A DNA stretch of 15,717 nucleotides from Parafilimonas sp. (GTDB lineage Bacteria > Bacteroidota > Bacteroidia > Chitinophagales > Chitinophagaceae). Where the stretch lies: NCBI GenBank assembly GCA_025927795.1, contig JAICKT010000050.1, positions 1 through 15,717 on the forward strand. The letters are read 5' to 3'. Within the stretch, counting starts at the first letter, position 1. Every line of letters starts with the position of its first letter. The notes beneath the pieces are model-generated. The model worked only from the letters and a program-made list of their open reading frames with translations. It made no database searches and had not been told where the DNA came from. Below, piece by piece: positions 6,600 through 13,880 of the stretch. The translations under genes and the position numbers were made by a program.

Positions 6600-8270
6600 A
6601 TGGATAGTTTATATGAAGGTTATCCGATAGGCTACGTTATTGCATGGCGAAACCCTAATGTGCGCTTAAAAGATGGAACTTTTTCTGAAGGCAAAAAAGT
6701 TTTGATTGATGGTCAGCAAAGAATTACCGCTTTAACTGCTGCAATACTGGGACAGCAAGTAATAAATAAAGATTATAAAAAAGTAAGAATAATAATTTCT
6801 TTTCATCCGCTTGAACAACGTTTTGAAGTGTTTAATACAGCCATTCAAAAAGACACTGCATGGATACATGACATCGCACCAATTGTTACAGGTGACGAAA
6901 GAGTAAGAAAAATAGTAAAAGAATATTGTGAAAAAAATCCACACGCAGTTGAGGATCAGGTTGAGGATGCTTTGGAAAATTTGAAATCAATTCTAAAAAA
7001 ACAAATTGGATTAATTGAACTTAACGGAGAATTAGATATTGAAACTGTAACTGAAATTTTCATTCGCATAAATTCAAAAGGTGTGGTGCTTAGCCAGGCA
7101 GATTTTGCAATGTCCAAAATTGCATCAAATGAAATTTATGGAGGAAACACTTTACGTAAATGCATTGATTATTTCTGTCATCTCGCCGTTGCTCCCGAAT
7201 TTTATTCACATATTTCTGAAGTAGATAAAGAATTTACAAACACTGAATACTTAAATAAAATAAGTTGGTTGAAAAATGAAAATGACGATTTGTACGATCC
7301 AAGCTATAGTGACCTGTTAAGAGTTGCATTTACTTCAGAATTCAACAGAGGGAAATTAAGTGACTTGGTTAGTTTGCTTTCAGGAAGAAACTTTGAAAAG
7401 AAAATTTTTGAAGAAGAAATTGCAGAACAATCATTCCAAAGACTTAAAAGTGGAGTTTTAAATTTTGTAAACGAAACGCATTTCAAGCGTTTTATTATGA
7501 TTGTAAAGTCGGCAGGCTTTATTGATGCAGACTTAATTAGTTCTCAAAATGCGATAAACTTTGCCTACATCATTTACTTGAAACTACGCTCAGAAAAAGT
7601 TAATGATGCTGAAATTGAATCAGCAGTTAGAAAATGGTTAGTGCTTTCTTTATTAACTGGAAGATATTCGGGAAGTCCTGAGTCAACTTTTGATTTGGAT
7701 ATTCGTAACATAGCAAACGGAAATTTTAAAAAGTATTTAAATGAAGTTGAATCAGCGGAACTGTCTGATGGATTTTGGAATGCTGGTTTAATTCAGCAAC
7801 TCAATTCTCCGCTCACTACAAATCCTTCTTACAATGTTTATTTAGCTGCTTTATGTAAATTCAATAATAAAGGATTTTTATCAAAGGATATTACAGTTAA
7901 AGATCTTATTCAGCACAAAGGTGATATCCATCATTTATTTACGAAAGATTATCTAAAGAAAAATGGTGTAGTAAAAAGTCAATACAATCAGGTTGCTAAT
8001 TATGTTTATATGCAAAGTGAAATCAATATTAAAATTGGGAACAGGGCGCCAAAAGAATATTTTGATATTCTTAAGAAACAATGTAACGATGATGGATATG
8101 AGCTAAAATTTGGAGGAATTAATAATATAGATTCCCTAAAAACAAATTTGCATGAAAATGATATTCCTGAACTTATAATGGATATGTCAATTGAAAATTA
8201 TAATGATTTTCTTGCCTTACGAAGAAAACGAATTGCTGAAAAGCTTAAACAGTATTATGAGGCATTGTAA
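6600..8270 (+). CDS. DUF262/GmrSD-like protein, putative type IV restriction nuclease
   Basis: The open frame from ATG 6600 encodes 556 residues; the natural protein would be about 600, starting at 6467 if the upstream one-base shift is corrected. The N-terminal part is a DUF262 (ParB/Srx-like, GmrS) domain: the EIQRPFVW block lies just before 6600, then LYEGYPIGYVIAW (4-16) and VLIDGQQRITAL (34-45) with the DGQQR nucleotide-handling motif, then IRINSKGVVLSQADF. Near the C-terminus GDIHHLFTKDYL (about 441-452) and ANYVYMQSEINIKI resemble the DUF1524/GmrD HNH-type nuclease, with H444/H445 as candidate catalytic histidines but threonine where proline is usual in HxxP. Known GmrSD proteins cut glucosylated hydroxymethylcytosine phage DNA in an NTP-dependent manner. 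Defence is inferred from family, not shown. The gene stands alone between housekeeping genes. Translation from 6600 would lose the QR-F-W motif, so it may be non-functional as it stands. Confidence 0.85.
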   Translation: MDSLYEGYPIGYVIAWRNPNVRLKDGTFSEGKKVLIDGQQRITALTAAILGQQVINKDYKKVRIIISFHPLEQRFEVFNTAIQKDTAWIHDIAPIVTGDERVRKIVKEYCEKNPHAVEDQVEDALENLKSILKKQIGLIELNGELDIETVTEIFIRINSKGVVLSQADFAMSKIASNEIYGGNTLRKCIDYFCHLAVAPEFYSHISEVDKEFTNTEYLNKISWLKNENDDLYDPSYSDLLRVAFTSEFNRGKLSDLVSLLSGRNFEKKIFEEEIAEQSFQRLKSGVLNFVNETHFKRFIMIVKSAGFIDADLISSQNAINFAYIIYLKLRSEKVNDAEIESAVRKWLVLSLLTGRYSGSPESTFDLDIRNIANGNFKKYLNEVESAELSDGFWNAGLIQQLNSPLTTNPSYNVYLAALCKFNNKGFLSKDITVKDLIQHKGDIHHLFTKDYLKKNGVVKSQYNQVANYVYMQSEINIKIGNRAPKEYFDILKKQCNDDGYELKFGGINNIDSLKTNLHENDIPELIMDMSIENYNDFLALRRKRIAEKLKQYYEAL

Positions 8271-8302
8271 AAATTGCCTTCAAAAGGTTTTATCCCTGAA
8301 AC

Positions 8303-9421
8303 TTATTTCAACTTCAAATCACTCACGAGCATTGTATGATCACTTAAATTTTCATCAACCATTCCAAACTGTTGAATGTTGAAAGATGTGTCAGGTAAAA
8401 TATAATCTATACGCAACATGGGCGCTAAAGAATTATAGGTTTTCCCTACGCCAAGACCTTTTGTAAGAAAAGCATCCTGCCGAATGTTACGGATGTGAAA
8501 ATAAGTATAGGAACTGGGCACATCATTAAAATCACCACAAATTACAGAAGCATATTTGCAGGCATTTGTTTGCGAAAAAACAATATCTGCCTGTTGTCCG
8601 CGGGTTGTAAATGCAATCTTCATTTTATTAATAATGTTTTTTGATGCTCCAATAGATTTTTCATCACGCTGTTTTAATTTATTTATCTCAGCATAATCTG
8701 CATTATTAAAACCAAAGGACTGCAGATGTGTGGTAAATATTCTTATTGTGTCATTATTAATTTTTATATCAGCATAAATTAAACTGCCAGTGTAAGTTCC
8801 CGGATAATCAAATTTGCCTGAATCTATAATAGGATATTTTGAGAATAGAATAGAACCTGAAGTATAAAAACCATTTTCTTTATTAAAATCTTTTGAATAA
8901 AAATAGTTCGGATATTGTTTGCTGAAAAGCCCTATGTTATCTGCATTCTCGCCCCGTGTATATGAATGATTAAATTCCTGCAGGCAAATAACATCTGGCT
9001 GCAGATCAAGAATACTTTGTGCTAATTCTGTTCTGTTGTGCTGCTTAATTTCTTTATTGTTACTTAAGCCGTACATGTTGGCAACATTCCAGCTTATAAT
9101 GCGAAAACTGTTGTTTGGTTTTTTAGTTACATCTTCAGCGTTAAAATGTGCAGCAAAGGTTACACTGATTTGTTTAGCACCAAATATCAATGTAAAAAAA
9201 GGGAGTATTGCCAGCCTTGGTTTAGCCATCAGCCAAAAGAAAAAAATAAATATCATTACAAAAAAAAGGTAAGGGAAAGTAAGACCAAGAAAACCCATTA
9301 GCCACCAGTGCTGCGGATTTAAGTATGGCGTTATAACGCTCAGCAAATACAGAACGCAAACTACCACGGTAATAATAAGCAAAGCGCTTTTTATAGTGCT
9401 GCGTATAATGCTGATCGCCAT
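8303..9421 (-). CDS. Membrane-anchored EEP-family hydrolase (second paralogue)
   Basis: This 372-residue protein has three hydrophobic N-terminal segments (about 13-31, 41-64 and 67-88), then an endonuclease/exonuclease/phosphatase domain. Domain residues are intact: WN (N112), LQEF (E149), THLQ (H232), GDFND (D297, N299), RIDYIL (D339) and LSDH (D361, H362). Such Mg-dependent enzymes cleave phosphodiester or phosphate ester bonds in nucleic acids, phospholipids or inositol phosphates; the substrate here cannot be told. The topology would place the catalytic domain on one face of the inner membrane, and which face is not resolved. It is the last gene of the five-gene minus-strand unit, 28 bases after a paralogue with the same layout, and converges with the DUF262 gene with a 32-base gap. 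Confidence 0.87.
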   Translation of the reverse strand: MAISIIRSTIKSALLIITVVVCVLYLLSVITPYLNPQHWWLMGFLGLTFPYLFFVMIFIFFFWLMAKPRLAILPFFTLIFGAKQISVTFAAHFNAEDVTKKPNNSFRIISWNVANMYGLSNNKEIKQHNRTELAQSILDLQPDVICLQEFNHSYTRGENADNIGLFSKQYPNYFYSKDFNKENGFYTSGSILFSKYPIIDSGKFDYPGTYTGSLIYADIKINNDTIRIFTTHLQSFGFNNADYAEINKLKQRDEKSIGASKNIINKMKIAFTTRGQQADIVFSQTNACKYASVICGDFNDVPSSYTYFHIRNIRQDAFLTKGLGVGKTYNSLAPMLRIDYILPDTSFNIQQFGMVDENLSDHTMLVSDLKLK

Positions 9422-9449
9422 AATTAAAAATAACGAATCAATATAAGAT

Positions 9450-10547
9450 TTATTTCCAGCTTACATCTGTAATGATTGGATAGTGGTCTGATAGCTGGCG
9501 CCGAACAACTGTGCATTGATTTATTTTTAAAGCCGGGTCTGCAAGAAAAACATCAATACGAAGCGTTGGAAGAATTTTATAAAATGTTGCACCTATACCA
9601 AAGCCTTTTGCGAGAAATGCATCCTGTAAATTGTTTTTTAAAAAGCGATAATTATAAGAACAAGGTGTCGTATTCATATCGCCGCAATAAATAACGGGAT
9701 ATGCGCTTTGTGCAATAGAATCTCTTATAATTTTTACTTCCCGCTCATGCAACTGCTCAGTTTCGCGCAGCTTATATTGAACAGCGCGTTTACGGTCGTA
9801 AGTTATTTTATAGATGTCTTTGTTGGCATTGGTTGTATCAATATACAAACGAAAAGATGCAAGATGTGCAGTGTAAATTCTAAATGGCTTATTATTAAAA
9901 AGAATAGCCGCGCAAATGGCATTTTCGTTTATCTCTTTGCGTATGTTAAACCTGCATGTGTTAATAAAAGGCAGTTTGGAAAAAATCGCCGTACCACGAA
10001 CAGTTATTCTTACATCGTTGGCAGATGTATTAACATCATCGTTTGAAAAGAAATAATATTTATACCCAAGTGAATCTAATTCTTTGCGTACAGATACGCG
10101 CCATTTACCGCCTTCTACATTTGTAAACTCCTGCACACATAAAATGTCAGGATTATTCTGGCTGATGAGATGCAACATGTTTGCACGCACTTCCGATCCT
10201 TCAAGAAGGTTAACAAAATCTTCCACATTCCATGTCATTATCCTTAATGCAGAATCTTTTTTCTGTATATTCCATTCAGAAGAAAAATTAAACGCAAGTG
10301 TGCTGCTGAGATTTTTATAACCTAATAATAAACTGAGTAAAAATAAAATTGCAAGACGCCTGTTTACAAAAAAACATAATACAACAATAATTACCATCAA
10401 TAAAAACAAATAGGGAAATGCAAGGCTAAAAACTGTTATGTAAGAAAATTTGGAAGGAGGAATATATTGTGTGAAACACGAAACTACAAAAGCAGCTAAA
10501 ACAAAGAAACAGAGTAATCTAAAAATTAATTTTAAAAAAGATTTCAT
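9450..10547 (-). CDS. Membrane-anchored EEP-family hydrolase (first paralogue)
   Basis: The protein (365 residues) has the same plan as its downstream neighbour: hydrophobic segments at about 7-24, 36-61 and 65-78, then an EEP catalytic domain with TWNV (N107), VQEF (E140), TAHLAS (H228), CGDMN (D290, N292), RIDVFL (D332) and LSDH (D354, H355). All expected metal and catalytic positions are present. The central region is longer around 232-275, with a charged stretch (DRKRAVQYKLRETEQLHERE) absent in the other copy. The shared architecture and motif spacing point to an old tandem duplication, although overall sequence identity looks low. It lies 28 bases after the second rhomboid gene. In Bacteroidota, EEP proteins often follow rhomboid pairs, but their substrate is not established. 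Confidence 0.87.
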   Translation of the reverse strand: MKSFLKLIFRLLCFFVLAAFVVSCFTQYIPPSKFSYITVFSLAFPYLFLLMVIIVVLCFFVNRRLAILFLLSLLLGYKNLSSTLAFNFSSEWNIQKKDSALRIMTWNVEDFVNLLEGSEVRANMLHLISQNNPDILCVQEFTNVEGGKWRVSVRKELDSLGYKYYFFSNDDVNTSANDVRITVRGTAIFSKLPFINTCRFNIRKEINENAICAAILFNNKPFRIYTAHLASFRLYIDTTNANKDIYKITYDRKRAVQYKLRETEQLHEREVKIIRDSIAQSAYPVIYCGDMNTTPCSYNYRFLKNNLQDAFLAKGFGIGATFYKILPTLRIDVFLADPALKINQCTVVRRQLSDHYPIITDVSWK

Positions 10548-10575
10548 GCATTAATGTATGTGGTTACAATGTGCA

Positions 10576-11487
10576 TCACAAATCTTCTTTACTGGCTTTT
10601 TTTAAAAACTCTTTTTCATCTTCTGTTAAAAGCTGATAACCCTGCTGGTTTATTTTATCCAGAATTTCATCGAGCCTTTGCTGGGTTACATGCAACGTTT
10701 TCTGATAAGGTTTCCGGGTTGGTTTATAATAAAGCTGGTTAGGTGTTATTTTCTTTTCAGGATTAAAAAGATCATTTACCCAGGCAGAAAATTTATTCAT
10801 CCATAATCCAAGGTCGTTGCCTCTTCTTAATTGCTTTACAAAAATAAATCCTGTAAAACCGCCTGCTATATGCGATAAAATTACAGCGCTATTCACTATA
10901 CCAATTGTACCAAAATCTATGGAAATAAAAATAATAGTTACCACCCAAAGCGGTATGCCGCCATTAAGCATTTGAAATATTCTGTAATCCGGCGCCAGCA
11001 TTGTAGTGGCAATTGCAACAGCAAGTACAGGAGCAGCGGCACCTGTTTGCCAAATATTATTTACCTGTGCATGTAATGATGGAAGAAGATTTGCAGCAGC
11101 CATAAAAATAATTCCTCCTACAAGTCCACCATATAAATAAATTGGGAAAAGCTTATTGTTACCAGCTATGTCCTGTAAAATATAACCAAAGCACCATAAC
11201 CACAGCAGGCTGCTTATAAGATACCATAGATTATCATGCGAAAACATGTAGGTAATAATAGTCCAGGGCCGCGTGAGAAATTTTAAGCCGGCCGCAGGTA
11301 ATGCAAACCAGTCTGCTATTTGTGTTTGAAAAGCCTGGAGTCCCGTATCACTGCTCACTTGATAAATCAATTTTAAAAACAGCAAGACTATAAAAACAAC
11401 TGCATTAATAATAATAAGCCATGTAAGTGCATTATTATCCTGACCGAGCATTAACCTGTTCTTCTTATTTTGTTCAGTTACCGACAT
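10576..11487 (-). CDS. Rhomboid-family protein lacking the catalytic serine
   Basis: A six-helix-type membrane protein of 303 residues with rhomboid features: a PWTIITYMFSHDNLWYLISS segment (74-93), a GG-rich helix (GGLVGGIIF) and LSHIAGGFTGF (204-214) with the family histidine H206. The serine motif GASG appears as GAAA (149-152), so the nucleophile is alanine (A151). The oxyanion-side motif HxxxN is also lost: the place of HILSN in the neighbour reads WYLIS here. It therefore looks like a proteolytically inactive rhomboid (pseudoprotease). The cytosolic C-terminal tail (about 230-303) ends in LDEILDKINQQGYQLLTEDE, a conserved tail type seen in Bacteroidota rhomboids. It sits 25 bases after the active rhomboid gene, suggesting partnership or a scaffolding role, which is inference. 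Confidence 0.88.
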   Translation of the reverse strand: MSVTEQNKKNRLMLGQDNNALTWLIIINAVVFIVLLFLKLIYQVSSDTGLQAFQTQIADWFALPAAGLKFLTRPWTIITYMFSHDNLWYLISSLLWLWCFGYILQDIAGNNKLFPIYLYGGLVGGIIFMAAANLLPSLHAQVNNIWQTGAAAPVLAVAIATTMLAPDYRIFQMLNGGIPLWVVTIIFISIDFGTIGIVNSAVILSHIAGGFTGFIFVKQLRRGNDLGLWMNKFSAWVNDLFNPEKKITPNQLYYKPTRKPYQKTLHVTQQRLDEILDKINQQGYQLLTEDEKEFLKKASKEDL

Positions 11488-11512
11488 GGAGTAAAATTAC
11501 TTTTAAAATCTT

Positions 11513-12343
11513 TTAGTAAAAAGTTCGCCTGTTATTTTTATTCCAAAATAATACCAACAAAAATCCAAATAATGCACCACCTAAATGCGCTACGTGTGCT
11601 ACATTATCACCAGCGCTGTTTTGCAAAGCCATTACAAGTTCAAATCCTGCATAAATTAATACGAACCATTTTGCTTTTAGTGGTAAAAAGAAATAGAAAT
11701 AAATGAGCGTATTTGGAAAAAGATACCCAAAAGCAACAAGGCATCCAAATATAGCGCCCGATGCACCCAATGTACCTTCATTAAGGCGATCTGTAATAAA
11801 CCGGTTTGCCAACATCATTGACTGTTGAGCCGCTGACATATCTGATGGATTTTGTTGCCATTGATGCAATAACTCAGAAGCACCATCGTAATAATTACCT
11901 ATATTTTCTTTTGAATAGAAATTTGTGAAACTGGAAACATTAAAATGCTCTGAGAGCGCATAATAATTATTTAATAAACTGTTTGTCTCAAAATATAAAA
12001 CCAGCATGTGGCAAAATGCTGCACCCAATCCACATACAAAATAAAAAATAAGAAAGCGTTTTGCGCCCCACACATTTTCAAGCACGGAACCAAACATCCA
12101 TAATGCAAACATGTTTGAAAGAATATGTGCCCAGCTTCCATGCATAAACAAATGTGTTACAAACTGCCACGGTTTAAACAAAGGGCTTTGCCATGTATGT
12201 AAAGCAAAAAGATTTTCCATTGTTTGCGAACTTGCGGTAGGAGCAAACGGATGGTGTGCTAAAAAAACAAGCGCATTAATAATAAGAAGATTTTTTATTA
12301 CAGGTGGTAATATCTGGAAATTGCCTGGTCTGAATTCTCTCAT
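11513..12343 (-). CDS. Rhomboid-family intramembrane serine protease
   Basis: A complete rhomboid of 276 residues that cleaves transmembrane helices within the inner membrane. The catalytic dyad is present: serine S195 in TLGASGAIFG (191-200) and histidine H253 in HVAHLGGALFGF (250-261). The conserved HxxxN motif is H73 to N77 in WAHILSNMFALWMFG. A long loop of about 70 residues (118-188), rich in asparagine and serine, is inserted between the early helices and the serine helix; this enlarged loop is unusual next to compact rhomboids such as GlpG. It starts 11 bases after the rlmD stop and is followed after 25 bases by an inactive paralogue. Substrates are unknown. Confidence 0.93.
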   Translation of the reverse strand: MREFRPGNFQILPPVIKNLLIINALVFLAHHPFAPTASSQTMENLFALHTWQSPLFKPWQFVTHLFMHGSWAHILSNMFALWMFGSVLENVWGAKRFLIFYFVCGLGAAFCHMLVLYFETNSLLNNYYALSEHFNVSSFTNFYSKENIGNYYDGASELLHQWQQNPSDMSAAQQSMMLANRFITDRLNEGTLGASGAIFGCLVAFGYLFPNTLIYFYFFLPLKAKWFVLIYAGFELVMALQNSAGDNVAHVAHLGGALFGFLLVLFWNKNNRRTFY

Positions 12344-12354
12344 TCAATTTTAAG

Positions 12355-13785
12355 TTAAGCTGTTTTTAATTTTAATTGTATTACATTTTCAATATGATGC
12401 GTATGAGGAAACATATCAACCGGCTGAATTTTTTCAACTGAATATTTTTCATTTAAAATTGAAATATCCCTTGCCTGCGTTGCCGGATTACAACTAACGT
12501 ACACAATAACCGGCGATTGTATTTCCAATAATTTTTGCACCAGTTTAGCATGCAAACCTGCTCTTGGCGGATCAACCATTATTACATCAGGTTTACCGTT
12601 TTCAACAAAGAAATCATTCGTGCAAATATCTGCTACATCGCCTCTGTAAAACGATGCATTGCTGACATTATTTATCGCTGCATTTTCTTTTGCATCTTCA
12701 ATTGCTTCGTTTATCATTTCAACGCCAATTATTTTTTTCGCCCGGTTGCTTACAAAAATACCAATGCTTCCTGTTCCGCAATAAAGATCGTAAACGGTTT
12801 CATTATTCGTTAACTCAGCAAACTCTCTTGAAACTTTATATAGCTTTTCGGCTTGCTTTGTATTGGTTTGAAAAAAAGATTTCGGACTTATTTTAAAACT
12901 GAAATTTTCAAGACGCTCAATTATATAACCTTTGCCTTTTATAATTTGCGGAACAAGATCAAAAATGCTATCGTTTCTTTTATTATTTATGGTATATAAG
13001 AGTGTGGTAATTTGTGGAAAGCTGCTTACAATAAAATCAAACAGCAATTTCATTTTCTCTTCATCATGTTTTGTAAGAACGATGTTTATCATTATTTCTC
13101 CGGTAGTTGTAATTCTCACAAGCATATTACGCAACCAGCCTGTATGCTGTCTGAAATCATAAAACGCAAAATTATTTTTACGTGCAAAATCAGCAATCGC
13201 ATTTCTTATTTCATTTGTTGGTTCTGCCTGTAAAAAACATGTTTTTATTTCAACCACCTTATCAAATAAACCTTTTGCAAAAAAACCCGCTACATTTTTT
13301 TGACTGAAGGATTTTATGTCTGAGCCTTCATCAATCATTTGCCTGAACTGCTGTTCCGGAATAAATTGTTTTGATGAAAATGTATATTCCAGTTTATTGC
13401 GATAATATTTATCTTCATCAGCACCAATTATATTATTGATAACCGGCAGTTGAACTTTACCAATTCGCTGCAACACATCACTAACTTGCTGTTGTTTATA
13501 AACCAATTGTTTTTCGTAAGGCAACATTTGCCATTGGCAACCACCACAAACAGTAAAATGCGGGCAAAACGGTTCAATCCTTTGTTCAGAAAGCTTATGA
13601 AAACGGAGCGGGAATCCTTCGGACCAGTCTTTCTTATTTTTAAAAATCTGCACATCCACAATATCGCCGGGTACTGTGTTCTCTATAAAAACAACTTTGC
13701 CATCAATTTTTGCCAATGATTTTCCTTCTGCTGCATAATTTTCTACGAGCAGTTCTTTTAGAATAAGCGGTTTTCTGAACTTCAC
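12355..13785 (-). CDS. rlmD: 23S rRNA (uracil-C5)-methyltransferase, RlmD/RumA type
   Basis: This 476-residue protein uses S-adenosylmethionine to methylate C5 of a uracil in RNA, most likely U1939-equivalent of 23S rRNA. It has an N-terminal TRAM-type RNA-binding region (about 8-65), an iron-sulfur cysteine set C74, C80, C83 and C183 (CPHFTVCGGC and later KTCFLQ), FFQTN (304-308), the SAM motif DLYCGTGSIG (333-342), DPPRAG (405-410), the catalytic cysteine C432 in VSCNPAT and the base E466 in HHIEN. The start is GTG at 13785, since a TAA precedes it directly in frame and no other start lies before the TRAM region. It heads the five-gene minus-strand unit and diverges from the thioredoxin-domain gene across 95 bases. 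TrmA/RlmC relatives lack the full cluster, so RlmD type is favoured. Confidence 0.93.
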   Translation of the reverse strand: MKFRKPLILKELLVENYAAEGKSLAKIDGKVVFIENTVPGDIVDVQIFKNKKDWSEGFPLRFHKLSEQRIEPFCPHFTVCGGCQWQMLPYEKQLVYKQQQVSDVLQRIGKVQLPVINNIIGADEDKYYRNKLEYTFSSKQFIPEQQFRQMIDEGSDIKSFSQKNVAGFFAKGLFDKVVEIKTCFLQAEPTNEIRNAIADFARKNNFAFYDFRQHTGWLRNMLVRITTTGEIMINIVLTKHDEEKMKLLFDFIVSSFPQITTLLYTINNKRNDSIFDLVPQIIKGKGYIIERLENFSFKISPKSFFQTNTKQAEKLYKVSREFAELTNNETVYDLYCGTGSIGIFVSNRAKKIIGVEMINEAIEDAKENAAINNVSNASFYRGDVADICTNDFFVENGKPDVIMVDPPRAGLHAKLVQKLLEIQSPVIVYVSCNPATQARDISILNEKYSVEKIQPVDMFPHTHHIENVIQLKLKTA

Positions 13786-13790
13786 TTATG

Positions 13791-13798
13791 CAAAAGTA
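13791..13798 (-). promoter_or_regulatory. Possible -7 box (TACTTTTG) close to the rlmD GTG start
   Basis: On the minus strand TACTTTTG matches the Bacteroidota -7 consensus TAnnTTTG exactly and ends five bases before the GTG start of rlmD. A transcript from it would have almost no leader. No TTG -33 element is seen at the expected distance, so the match may be chance. Confidence 0.22.
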
Positions 13799-13880
13799 AA
13801 AGATGAAAGTTTTTTATCAGCCCATATTATACAATAAAAGCTATAACTGCATTCGTTTTACATACACTTAACAAATACAA

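Noticed and set aside
8277..8290. Hairpin cctt-caa-aagg followed by TTTT between the DUF262 and EEP genes
   Set aside because: A four-pair stem is too weak in AT-rich DNA to call a terminator, although one would be expected between these convergent genes.
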